The notes beneath the pieces are model-generated. The model was not told the DNA's origin and did no database searches. It saw only the letters and a program-made list of their open reading frames with translations. This document shows positions 12,262 to 22,844 of a stretch of 64,000 bases of DNA, in pieces (position 1 is the first letter of the stretch; each line of letters opens with the position of its first letter). The DNA comes from Gnetum montanum. Taxonomy: Eukaryota > Streptophyta > Gnetopsida > Gnetales > Gnetaceae. The DNA lies in NCBI GenBank assembly GCA_015680685.1, contig MNCI01019108.1, forward strand, positions 959,272 to 1,023,271, written 5' to 3'. The position numbers and the translations under genes are program-made.

Positions 12262-13024
12262 ATGGATCCTAAGAAAAAATAGGTTCAAGCCCTGAACAGA
12301 GACATGAAGAGCATGAAATTTGTCTTTTGGCTAATGGTTAAATGATTGAATGAGATTAGTACCAAGGTAGATAAGAATGTAGGTCCTAACATTATTCAAA
12401 CTTGCAACAATGATGAGCATTCATGTTTGAATGGTGATGAAGAAGTTTCTTAGCTTGATGAAGGGGAAGCAAATGAGGAGGAAGAACATTCCATCTATGA
12501 AGTGTTAGAACCCATTAGCTTAGGATTCTAGAAGAAGGAAATCCAAATCCTCATTGGATTTTTGAGAGCTCTAACATTGGCATCTACTTCTTCATATGGC
12601 AAGCTTGATGACGAAGATGAAGCAAGGCTTGCCAAACCATTCAAAAATGCTACTATACTTCCATATGTGGAATTAAAGACTTTCAACAATGTAGATGGCA
12701 CCAATGCTTTTGCAAGTTGGCTGAAGATCCTTGACAAGTGTTTTAGGTTAGAAGAGGTACCTAATCAATTGAAGGTACCAATTGTTGAACCCAAATTAGA
12801 AGGCATGGCTTCAACATGATGGGAAAAAAGAGTCCCAAAGTTATGAGATGCAAAATGGATAACCTATTAAAGATTAGAATCTAATGAAATATAAGTTGAG
12901 ATAGAAATTTGAACAATATTGGTAGAGACAAGAGACACTCATGAAGCTGAAATTTCTTAGGCAAGATGACAAAGATGTTAAGGAATTTAACATTGAATTT
13001 TTTGAACTATTCCCTTAAGATAAG
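12262..13024 (+). pseudogene. Element Z: decayed Ty3/gypsy gag, 5' part
   Basis: From ATG 12262 a frame broken by several stops carries the gag core: VELKTFNNVDGTNAFASWLK, then KCFRLEEVPNQLKV and KLEGMAST.WEKR. This corresponds to the usual plant Ty3/gypsy gag pattern of aromatic-Glu-Gly-x-Asp...W...A.W. A Glu-rich stretch precedes it. It ends abruptly at 13024, where the LTR of element A begins, and the same element resumes at ~21086 in the protease. The region between (rest of gag, zinc knuckle, start of protease) is missing. Confidence 0.65.
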
Positions 13025-13967
13025 TGATGAGTAGCTAGGTATCCCTATGCCCAACCATACAAATCATGAGCGTTCACGCACGACTCGATCGAAATCCGTA
13101 GACTGTAAGCACTTAACATACACCAGACTTCTAACCAATGAAACCTTGGGTTAGAACAATCATTGTCATCCTAATCTCACTTGTGAAGCTCTGTTTACGT
13201 TGGTTAGGTGAGACTAAGGCTAATGATTTTTATATCTTTTTAATTATCTTTTTGGTGACTAATCATTTTGGAAAATAAGGATAGAACATTAATTAATCTA
13301 CAATTATCTTAATCTAAATCTTAACTATTCCTAACATAAGTATCCGGTCCCATCTTCTGAGCACGTTCTGAGCATCTCCTAACGCTTCTAGGTTACCAAA
13401 CGTTAAGCGTCATTGGGCTTACCAAGCGTTTGGATTACGTTCAAGATGGTCATACTTATGGCCTTAACGAACTATGAATGAACAATAGCAATTGAAATTA
13501 TAATAATGAAAACATAATTAATTAACAAGTAACTAATAAAGCATAAAGTAATTAACAAGTAACTAACAAAGCACAAACATATTAAACTATTAAATGCATA
13601 AAATAACTAAGTCCAAATGCTGCAAGGATTGCTTGAATAGTTCATCGTTATTGTCGTCACGCCAATGGGCTCAGATACATCAACGCTTGAATAAAGATCT
13701 GATCACTTTTCTTACACCTACTGCAGGCACTTGGAAAATATTCTATCTCTTGCGGGAGCAAACTGCAAGAGCTTCACTACAACTACTCAAACGATGCCTA
13801 AATGAGGCAAAAGGCCCTCATATTTATAGATCTGAGAAAGGTGGCTACGTAAATGAGGCCACGTCAACGCAGGGTGGCTATGTTGATGGGCCCGCGTCAA
13901 CGCGGCTATGTATATGCGGCCCCATATACGTGGCCCAGTCGATGCATTGACTTATGACACTTCATCA
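13025..13967 (-). repeat. Element A 3' LTR (943 bp)
   Basis: Plus-strand boundaries are TGATGAGTAGC... at 13025 and ...ACTTCATCA at 13967. The polypurine tract adjoins at 13968, which makes this the 3' LTR of a minus-strand element. A TATA box (TATAAATA) lies at 13828-13821. Its U3 carries GTATAC-like modules (ACGTATATGGGGCC, GCATATACATAGCC) between 13860 and 13945. The partner LTR is lost. Confidence 0.85.
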
Positions 13968-13976
13968 TACCCCCAT
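13968..13976 (-). promoter_or_regulatory. Element A polypurine tract
   Basis: ATGGGGGTA on the minus strand abuts the LTR start. The same position holds GTGGGGGTA in B and near-identical tracts in C and D. It would prime plus-strand DNA synthesis. Confidence 0.75.
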
Positions 13977-14217
13977 GACTGAGCAAAAACTCGTCCTTGA
14001 GTTACTTTATAATTTGGTAGGTATGGATTTTTATTTACAACACACATAACTTGAATACATAAATGACACACACATGACACAACATGAATTTACCAAGTGC
14101 TTGAGTTATAGAGGGGGAAAAATTACAAAAATGGTGGTGTTCGAAGACAAAAATGAACACCTTGCCAGTCCTAGAGCCTCTGCTGTGTAGGATGATGCAT
14201 AAAATTGCAAGAGAAGA

Positions 14218-17073
14218 TCACACCGTCCCTGGGGGCGATGGTTCTAATGGACCCTCTCTAGCGTCTGGCCCATGTGTAGGTGGTGGCACGAGTGTTAGTA
14301 GTCTTGTAGTAACTGCAACCTCTGGAGACAGCCAGAAAGCCTCCAAGAGAGCCCTCATTTTCTCTTCTTTACTTCTAGGATCGTTCACAGTCCAGGCTGC
14401 CTCTCCAATGTGTGCTGGAACTGGAACTTTCCAAGGGCAAGGCAGTGCCAGGATGAGTTCTTTTAAATTGATAAACTAGGCTACAAACTGCTTGCGTTCG
14501 ATATCGAACATTCGGATTGATGACTGCAGTTGTTGGTAGTCACTCATTCTTTGAGCCAGGTCCTCTACAACAGTATGTTAGCCTTCAAAGCTTGTGTAGA
14601 GGACCTCGAGTTCTGCATTTGCTATTGCCAACTTTTATTTAGTTGCCTTGTACACCTGGAACTCACACTTGTATAAGGAATACGAGGCGGCCACTTGTTT
14701 TTCTAACTCTGATCGCAGTCTCCCGGCCAGGAGCATAGCCAGGTTTGCATATCAAAGGTTGGCCAATTCCATGTATTTTGTCATTTCTTCAATCTGCAGC
14801 TCCTTTAGGCAGATTTCTTCTTTGTTGTAGGTGTTCAACCCATCAAAGATGGATGGCCATATATCACCTCTCTCTCGGAACTGCTGGAGTGCTTGGTTCA
14901 TCTTGGCTATAGTGACATGAATGTGCTTCTCGTTCACCTCCTTCTGCAATCCCACTTGGTCCTTGTAATGATTTTTAACTTTTTCGAACTTCAGGGCCTC
15001 ATTTTTCCAAGTGGAAATTTCGATTACAGACTTCCTGTCGCAATGCCCGAACCTCCTCCATTGATAGATTCCTATTTTCAGCTGCCAACCTTCTTATGTC
15101 TGCATTCACCCTAGCTAGCTCCTCTTACTGTTGGTGGATGAAATAATTCATGTGTGCATTCTCTGCACCAACACTGTGCAGGCGATGAACTTCTGTGGTC
15201 AGTTGCACGTTCTCCTGGTGAACCTCCACCAAGTCCTTTTCTAAGTGATACACTCGGGTGTCTGCTATGGACTTGTTAAGGATCGCCATCTCCCACAGAT
15301 CCTCAACAACCTGAAGTTTAAGTTGAAGCTATTGAAAAGCTTCATCTCTGGTGATTTTGTTGTTGAGGATGGCCAGATCAACAAGCTAGGCCCTTAATTG
15401 GGCAACCTCAATTGCTAAGTGCTGATAAGCGACTTGAGCAGCTTCTAGTTGCCCCTCCAAAACAATGCTCTTGCCCCTTGCCGAGAGCAGCTCTGATTGG
15501 GTTGCAGTGATGTTGTCCAGAAGGTCGAAGACATCTGGAAGTGGTTGCTTGGTTCCTACCAGTTGGTCTAACAATTCTTCATGTTGGGCTGAATCGATCT
15601 TGCTATGCAAAGTTCCAGAAGATACATGTACATCTTGTAGTCCATGAATGTTTGGTACAGGTGCTGTCAATGCATTGAGAACCATAGCAATCGTCTCAGC
15701 AACCACTTTGACCGCAACTTCCTGTCCCTGGTGCTGCATCACCAGGACCATCGCCCCCTCACCATCTTCCAAGTGTACCGAGAAGGTAGCAGCATTCCTT
15801 GAGATTTCAGGGAATAACTGTTGGGTTGTAGTTGAAACATCTTAGATGCTTGGATCTGTTTTGGTTGGAATTGGTGCTCAGGTGGCAGAGAATATCGGCC
15901 CTGCCCTTTCAAGTAAGCTGACTGATTGAGCCACTTACTCCAGGTGGCTCATGGCAGGGCGATAGACCGAAGTATCTTCTCCTTCACCAGTCCTGCCAGA
16001 TTTCTCTTGCTGGCTCAAGGCATTTCTCGGATCTCGTGGAGGTATTCTGCTGTGTTTTGCGGGCCCGGCTGCATTGTTTGTGCAGGTGGTGGAGGTGGTT
16101 GCTGCTCTTCCTTTATCTATGTGGTAGCAGATGTTTTGTCTTTTATCATTTCTTGTCACGAGTCCATTAGGGTGCGTCAAATGATATCATTAGAATACCG
16201 TGCTATCCTTGCCCGTTTGCATAACTTTTGAATTAGGTAGGGAAAAGGGAGAGCTCATCTTCCACGTTCGTTCTCAGCGAACCTTTTTTCAATCTCCAAA
16301 AACAATAGTTGTCGAAGACTCATGGGAAATTTCCCACTCAAGGTGGCACAAGCATGAGCGGAGAAGGCTATGATTTTGCTAGGTCTTACCGTTGGATTCA
16401 AATGGTAAGACACTATCTTGGAGTATACTCTCTCCACCATGGTCAAGGAGCCGAATTCCTTGTGCTCTACCCCGTAGCACCATTGGATCCATTGCGCCTT
16501 CACCTCTGGATTGGCCTGTTTAGGAATTTCTGCCACATCTGCCCCAATTTCGGGCAACCCCAGAGCTTGCACTATAGCTTCTGAAAAGTAAGAGACATAA
16601 ATGTATTTGATTCTTACTCTTGACCCTGGTTGTCGATTCATCCAGAAGAGATAGGTTTCTCCTAAGTACCACTCATCACTGGTTGTGATGATTGGCCACA
16701 TTGGAAAACTCTGCAATTAAAGTCTCATGTCTTCTGGAGCATTATCAAGGAATGGTCTAGAATTTAACTCTTGGAGGACCATTCGTTGCACCTCGCATGG
16801 CGTGATAGCATCAAGGCAGGCTTGGGTTAGGGTGACCTCAAGCTGTGGCGCTATCCCAGGAGTCTCATCCTTGAGTGATTGTTCACTGGGAATCTCCTCT
16901 TCGGGAATCTGGCGAACAAATTCCATGTCAGGTCTTTCGTAGAAGGGCCCAATTGCATGGGAGCCCTCCGCATACTCTAGCGGTTGCACACCTCATCCCC
17001 TTCCCATACGTGGGCGCTTGTCCCTTGGTTGTGACGGTCCTTCATCCCTTGGGTGTCTCAGTTTGGGTGCCAT
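14218..17073 (-). pseudogene. Element A third ORF: 951-codon coiled-coil protein
   Basis: From ATG 17073 to TGA 14220-14218, the same start context and same C-terminal PP...V-stop as in B. Residues ~30-280 form a globular domain with WPIITTSDEWYLGETYLFWM, WIQWCYGVEHKEFGSLTM and SKIVSYHLNPTVRPSKIIAF; this resembles the domain often labelled 'putative plant transposon protein' in Athila elements, by memory only. A proline-rich linker (KEEQQPPPP) follows, then a long heptad-rich region. I see no signal peptide or membrane helix, so 'envelope' is not supported. About ten internal stops and two compensating frameshifts (between ~16255 and 16180, and between ~15386 and 14955) show it is dead. TGA at codon 27 is shared with B. 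Confidence 0.8.
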
Positions 17074-17530
17074 CTGAAATAAAACATAACCGTCCGTTAG
17101 ACAGCTCATAAATAGCTTAAGATGGTTTGTATATACTTTCTTAGTTTGACCAAGTTATGTTAATGGCATAGGCACATTGTTAAGTTTTCCAAAGCATTAA
17201 GTTAGGGATTAGGGCCAAATTTTTTGTAATTAACAAACTAATTAATTAATTACACAAGGGCACCACCCCCCCCCCCCACGACTAAGAGCATACCTCCGGG
17301 TGCATAAAAAGGGCAAGGACAGGTTGATGTGAACACGCGATGGAATGTAGGTGCGTTGGGAAGGGTTAGGTAGAAAAAAAAGTAAAAACTCCCCTCAATT
17401 TGGACTCCAAATGATGAAAAATGAAAAACTGTGATGGGGTATATATAGGGGTTGGGCGCCATGTTGACAGGGCCACGTATACATAGGCACTATGTATACA
17501 GGGCCCCGTATACACAGCATTGTTCACCCG
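17074..17530 (-). promoter_or_regulatory. Element A internal promoter and leader intron of third ORF
   Basis: Minus strand, upstream to downstream: three GTATAC modules (17513-17508, 17499-17494, 17482-17477) set in GGGCC-rich words like those of the LTR U3; TATA box TATATATA at 17447-17440; leader; splice donor GAG|GTATGC at 17293; intron 17293-17074; acceptor TTTATTTCAG directly followed by the ATG at 17073. The intron is inferred; no transcript is available. The same order occurs in B and, more worn, in D. Confidence 0.6.
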
Positions 17531-18900
17531 TGGACCAGCATTGACCAACCCATAAAACACCCGAAATGATGAATTTGAAAGCCCAAATTGAGGCGTTTGA
17601 AGCGTAGAAAAGGCCAGATCAAAGCTGATGACACAAAGAATGTAATAAAGCATGAAAAAGAGACAAAATTGGAGAACGGGATGGAAAAAGAACTTTGTAA
17701 GGATGAAATGGAATGATGGGACACGGAAAATAATCAACCAAGAAATTGAAAGGGGTGGAGGCTTAACAGGAAAAACTAGAAATATGTAGGTGGATCCTCC
17801 CCATAGCAAGCAACAACCTTTGTAGCCCCTGCATACCCTCAACACTAGGGTCTGTGGGCCCGGGTGCTGATAAGTGGTGTCACCAGTGAAGACTCCAAAC
17901 CAAGAGAACCCGCCAACGCATGAAAGACCTACAAAAGACACGATGAACACACAAAACATAAAAAGGGTAGTGAGGTGAGTACAGAGAGAAGCAGGAATGT
18001 AGGGAGAGGAGAGAATGGAAATTCCGAGTGTCGGCCAAATGAAACCCTATGTGAGAGCATGGTTAAGTGACACAGTAGAACCTTCCTAAGGTCATACCCA
18101 AAACCATCCACAGTTAGTGACATCGCAGCAATAAACGAAGTCCCAACCATCCCCTAAGGAAACAAGAATGACCTCACAGAGAACCACCACTCCAGGAAAC
18201 GTTAGAAGAAAGAAGGGAAATGGGACGAAGTTAGAGGGGACCAAGGAAGTCCCATAACTAAAGTGTATGGCCCATGAGAGGCGGTCTAAGGAGTGTGCTT
18301 TGATTTCCCCCGCGATTTGTTTTTCTTTTCTTTTGGGCGGGGGAACCACACCATGCGAAGACACATGCATGTTTGCATGCATTCGACCAAGGGGTGTGCT
18401 TTGAATCCTCATTTTATTTGTTTATTTTTTTTACTTCTTTTCTCTTTTTTTTTCATTTTTTTTTTTTTTTTTTTGGAATTTTTCAGTGAGGACCACACCA
18501 TGCAAGGTCGAACTGCTTAGAAGCTTCCATGGAGAGAGACTTGGAGTGGGAGGAAAATTGTGAGAAGACACCAGCAACTCGGGGAACAGAACAGAACCAC
18601 GAATAGAGCATTCCCCTTGAAGTCACACCCAATTTAAACCATTAGGTCATCCCTCAGTCTGGGAACTACACAAGTCACACATTGATTAAAACATTTTTAA
18701 GTGAAGGGGTTACATGTTTGCAACAAAAGGAAAACCATGGAATGGTGAATGGGTGAATAACGTGGACTCACTGCCAAGTTTATGAAGTGAACACAATGTA
18801 AAATGCAAGGACAACCATGCAATGGCAGGAACCAGATAACGAGGAAGACTATTACAGTACCCATCGTAATGAAAACCGACCGTGCCAAACAATAGGATGG
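17531..18900 (-). other. Element A post-pol spacer with two hairpins
   Basis: Non-coding DNA between integrase and the internal promoter. Hairpin 1: GTGTG 18293-18297 with CACAC 18347-18351, plus a perfect 9-bp stem TTCCCCCGC (18305-18313) with GCGGGGGAA (18337-18345). Hairpin 2: GGTGTG 18393-18398 with CACACC 18494-18499, plus TCCTCA (18406-18411) with TGAGGA (18487-18492), around a T-rich loop. Equivalent hairpins lie in the spacers of B, C and D. Open frames here are low-complexity and not genes. Confidence 0.7.
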
Positions 18901-19130
18901 CAAAAAGTAGACAAAAAACACAAAAAATGGAAAACGAATAAGTGTAAAACAAAAAATGAAAAAAAAAGAAGTGGAAAACAAAAAATAGAAAACAAAAAGT
19001 GGAAGACAAAAAATTGTAAAACAAAAAATGGAAAACAAAGAAGTGGAAAAAAAAATAGAAAACAAAAAGTGGAAGACAAAAAAGTGTAAAATAAAAAAGT
19101 GTAAAACAAAAAATGATAAAATGGTGAGGG
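18901..19130 (-). repeat. Low-complexity array of GTGTAAAACAAAAAA-type units
   Basis: About fifteen imperfect copies of a 13-15 bp A-rich unit (plus strand AAAACAAAAAATGG, AAGTGTAAAACAAAAAA) lie directly 3' of the integrase. B (45525-45560), C (29510-29560) and D (56030-56150) carry shorter versions at the same place, so this is an element feature expanded in A. The long Phe-rich minus-strand frames here are artefacts of the repeat. Confidence 0.75.
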
Positions 19131-19144
19131 GAATAGGGAATGGA

Positions 19145-20370
19145 TCAGCAAGGATGATGGTCTCCCCCATGACTGGGTGGAAAGGAGGAGACGTGAAAGA
19201 TGGAGTATGGATGACTAGTCGATGATGAGGTAGGAACACTAGTCGTGTGGAGCTCACGGAAAGGTTTGAGTTGTTGGCGGTTAACTAACTGTGTTCTGGT
19301 GGGATCTCCAGGTTTGTGAATGAGCAAGGCCCCAGTCCCTTCCATAGTGTTTGAAACTTTGTTGGTTGGGATACATGTGAGGGATTCCAATACAATACCT
19401 TATCTCCACATCTAAATGTGACCTTTTGAATCCTAAGATCATGTCGTTTCTTGTTATAGGCCTTGTGGGTTTCGTTAGAAAATAGGGCCACTAATCGGTT
19501 CTCATCTAGCACACTTAGATTGATTAATTGTTCTCGTTGTGCTAGTGGTAGGTCAAGGTCGAGGTCACAGGCAGTGGATAGTGTTCAAAGTTCTGTTTGG
19601 ATTGGAAGTGTTGGCAACTTTCTGTACACTAACTCATAGGGAGAGTACCCTACAGGAGGTTTCCAAGTGGAGCAATAGGCCCATAGGGCATCGTTGAGCT
19701 TGGTGCTCCAATCCCTCCTGTATTTGCTAATTTTTCATGTAAGGATCTTGGTGATTTCCCTATTTGTGACTTTGGCCTACCCGTTGGCTTGGGGGTGATA
19801 GGGTGTTGTAAATTTATGTGTTACCCCCAAGCGTTGCATGAGTTTTCGAAAAGTGACCCCCGTGAAGTGAGTCCCATTGTCAGAAATGAGTGCACATGGC
19901 ACTCCAAACCTGGTAACGATTTTTTGCTGGACAAATCATGTGGCGATGTTGGAAGAACAGTCGATGACGGCTGTTGCTTCTACCCACTTTGTACAGTAAT
20001 CCACTGCCACGATGATGTATACCTTTTCGTTTGACAAGGGGGTGATGGACCCCATGAAGTTGATACCCGAGATGTCGAAGGGCTCCAGTGGCTAGATCCA
20101 CTGTTGAGGTCCCTCCAACCATGTTGACATCCCACCATCTCTTTGGCATCGTTCGCAGGAGCAGGCGAACCATTGTGCATCCCTGAAAAGTGTAGGCCAG
20201 TAATACCTTGCAAGCAAGATTTTAATGGCTGTTCGACGTCCAACATAGTGGCCCCCACAAGGGCTCTCATGAGCATCTTGGAGTATGCACAGTGTATCAT
20301 CGTCAAGGACACACCATCAAACCAAGCCATCTGCACACACCTTATAGAGGTGGCCATTTATTTCCATGAA
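19145..20370 (-). pseudogene. Element A integrase
   Basis: DDE-type integrase of an Athila-like polyprotein, spread over frames broken by indels. Seen in order: core start FDISGINFMGS near 20070-20040, with Asn where the first catalytic Asp is expected; SDNGTHF with the second Asp near 19870; TNREITKIL with the Glu near 19760; then the C-terminal part KAYNKKRHDLRIQKVTFRCG and KVLYWNPSHVSQ. The frame ends with TGA at 19145-19147. Confidence 0.75.
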
Positions 20371-21085
20371 ACGCTTGGCCTTGTGGAGAAATTTTTGTTT
20401 CTGCCGATGGTTCCATTCCTTTGGCAACTCCTGGGTTGTAAGGTAGGTGAGGATATGGTTGAACCAAGGGGATTCCTTAGGTACTTGAGGATTAACAGCA
20501 CCTATGAAGAGGAGTTCATGTGGGAACTGATCAGATAAAGGCTCCTCCTCTTCTGCGTCATCCCATCGTAACCGAGACAAGTGGTCAACAACCACATTCT
20601 CGATCTCCTTTCTGTCTACCATGGTAAGATCGAACTCCTGAAGAATCACCAGCCACTGGATAATGCAGGGACTCACCGTTGGTTTGTTCATTAGAAATCG
20701 GATAGCACTGTGCTCTGTGTGCACAAACACCTCATATCCAAGCACATAGTGCCAGAATTTGTCTAATGCGAACACCACCGTCATCAATTCCTTCTCGGTG
20801 ATGGTATAGTTCAGTTGTGCACCCACAATGCTACGGCTTGCATAGTGGATATAATATGGACGTTTCTGATCATCACACTATGTAAGCATGGCTCCCAAGG
20901 TGTAGTTGGAGGCATCTGTCATAATGTGAAAAGGTCTGGACCAATCAGGTGCCCGTAGAACCAGAGGTTCTACGAGTTTCTGTTTCAGCACTTGGAATGT
21001 AGACTCACATTCCTTGGTCCAGATGAATGGAGTGTCCTTCTTTGTAAGCTCTACCAACAATTGGGCTATCTTCGAGAGATTAGAG
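20371..21085 (-). pseudogene. Element A RT C-terminus and RNase H
   Basis: Words in order: LSKIAQLLVELTKKDTPFIW (RT-RNase H connection), FHIMTDASNYTLGAMLT (first RNase H Asp), YYIHYASRSIVGAQLNYTIT followed by EKELMTVVFAL (RNase H Glu region), then VVDHLSRL, and the tether into integrase. One stop follows GAMLT. The upstream RT palm is missing at the deletion junction near 21085. The same words occur in B, C and D. Confidence 0.8.
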
Positions 21086-22232
21086 AGCAATGTGCCTTGA
21101 ATTTTAAAATTGAGAGTTATGATGATGTTGTGATATGTGATGTACTACCAATTGATTGGGCTAATGTAATTCTTGAAAGGCCTTAAAGTTTTGATAATGG
21201 TGCTCAATTTAACGGATCAAGAAATGTGTGGAGTTAGCTAGACCTAATGAAACTCATGAGTTAATTCCTAAGACAAATGAATAAGTGAGGCAACAAAGCT
21301 TACTTAATCCTTCCTTACATGATGAGGTTAGTTTTGGTTTTGTGACTGTATCAACTGTTGCTTCTAATCATGATGTTGTGTAGATAGAACTTCCAACATG
21401 TGTGTTAGGCTAGAAGAAACAATTTCCCAAGGTGTTCAAAGGGGAATTGGATGAATTTTTGTCAACGAGGAATGTTAAGCATAAAATTAACTTCATCCCT
21501 AGTGCTACCATTCCAAATGAGAGGGCATATCAGATGGCACTGAATCAAAAGTTGAATTGCAAAGGCAAGTAAAGGAGCTACTTGCAAATGGCTTCATAAG
21601 AGAATCCATTTTACCTTGTGTAGTTCTAGCTATGCTTTTGCCAAAGAAGGATAGTGATTAATGAAGAATGTGCATTGATTCAACAGTTATGAAGAGGATA
21701 ACATTGAGGTATAGGTTTCCTATTCCAAAGATAAATGATATCCTTGAGGTACTTACCAATGCAAAGGTTTTCAACAAAATTGATTTGAAGAGTGGATCTC
21801 ATTAAATTTGGATTAGGCCTAGTGATGAATGGAAGACAACTTTCAAAATACTCAATGAATTGTTTAAGTGGTTGGTGATGCCATTTGAGCTCACAAATAC
21901 ATTTGCTACGTTCATGAGGCTGATGCATGATGTTCTCAAGGAATTGATTGGTAAGTATTATATTATCTTCTCTAATCATATTTCGGTGTACAACTTTATG
22001 AGGAGGAGCACTTGGATCACTTGAGAAGAGTGTGTCTTAAATTGGAGAAGGCACATGTGATCAATATGAAGAAGATTCATCTCTTTAAGAAGAAGATCAC
22101 ATATTTGGGACATGTGATTTTCAAAAATCAAATTTGAATGGAAGCAACCAAGGCAAGAGTTATTAGAGATTAGCCAACTTCTAAAAATATTTGGGACATA
22201 AGAACATTTCTTGGCTTAGTAAATTTTTGATG
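21086..22232 (+). pseudogene. Element Z: decayed Ty3/gypsy protease end and RT
   Basis: Plus strand, opposite to A. Protease C-terminus DVVICDVLPIDWANVILERP near 21120-21185; then FPKVFKGELDEFL (~21425) and RT: RMCIDSTVMKRITLRYRFPI, NAKVFNKIDLKSGS, DEWKTTFKILNELFKWLVMP, FATFMRLMHDVLKEL. The order KIDLKSG...WLVMPF is typical of chromovirus-like plant RTs and unlike Athila. The YxDD region is worn. Similarity fades at ~22232 and no 3' LTR is seen. With 12262-13024 this makes one element broken by A. Confidence 0.75.
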
Positions 22233-22659
22233 TTCAATTAGCATGAAATTTATTTTACAGAATAAATTAGTTTTTCCAATGGTATCAAAATTATGACTTG
22301 GGGTTGCTAAGCCATGAAATAAAATATAGTTCATATATAACATGCATTGCTCAAGTACAATACATAAAGTAAGATGATCTTTACTATTGGCATGTAATCC
22401 AAAAATGTATGTTAAGGTTATTAGAACCCATTTTCTTCATCATCATGCTTTTTATGAAACATATAAAAAGATTATTAAATTAGCTAGAGGCTGCTATTTA
22501 AAATATTTTAGAAAAATAACAAATCATGTTTGTGTTCAATACAAATAATGTGATAACTTATATGATCATTGTAAGTATTTTAAAATATACTCTTAGTAAC
22601 ATTCTTACAAAATGAAAATTAAGATAATGATTTCAACTATCAAAAAAATAATGCAATAG
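22233..22659. other. AT-rich DNA, nothing recognised
   Basis: No coding or repeat signal that I can support beyond high AT content. It may be worn 3' sequence of element Z. Confidence 0.3.
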
Positions 22660-22820
22660 GATAATGAAGTGTTATCCTATTGGTAAGACTCCTGATATGA
22701 AAGCTCTAAGTCTTGAATTTGATTCTAGTGAGCAATGCTAAGTTATAAATTTATTATTAGCCTATGTATCTTAGGGAATCTCTATATTACAATTATTTCA
22801 AGGTTCTACCATCCTCTCCA
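22660..22820 (+). mobile_element. tRNA-derived SINE, second copy
   Basis: Worn A-box TATCCTATTGG followed by GTAAGAC at ~22672-22690, the link AAGCTCTAAGTC, and B-box-like AATTTGATTCTAG near 22716. The downstream text GCTAAGTTATAAA...TTTCAAGGTTC matches the copy at 24562. Same family as the SINE at 7480-7640. Confidence 0.55.
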
Positions 22821-22844
22821 TCTTAATGTGATAAACATGTTACC

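Larger units (their letters stand above)
13025..21085 (-). mobile_element. Element A: Athila-type LTR retrotransposon, 5' half deleted
   Basis: Reading on the minus strand from right to left: RNase H, integrase, spacer, internal promoter and intron, a ~951-codon third ORF, polypurine tract and 3' LTR. Gag, protease, most of RT and the 5' LTR are absent. The sequence switches at ~21080-21095, just upstream of the post-RT words LSKIAQ, into element Z. One deletion that joined the middle of A to the protease of Z explains both truncations. A is inserted in Z, so it is younger than Z. Confidence 0.85.

Noticed and set aside
14218-17073. Retroviral envelope gene
   Set aside because: Position fits, but no signal peptide, furin-like site or transmembrane segment is visible in any of the three copies.
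17366-17959. 197-codon open frame on the minus strand
   Set aside because: Phe/Ser-rich, no motif, lies over the internal promoter and spacer of element A; the coding ORF starts at 17073.
18697-19257. 186-codon Phe-rich frame that could look like a membrane protein
   Set aside because: It is a translation of the A-rich GTGTAAAACAAAAAA array on its T-rich strand; the hydrophobicity is an artefact.
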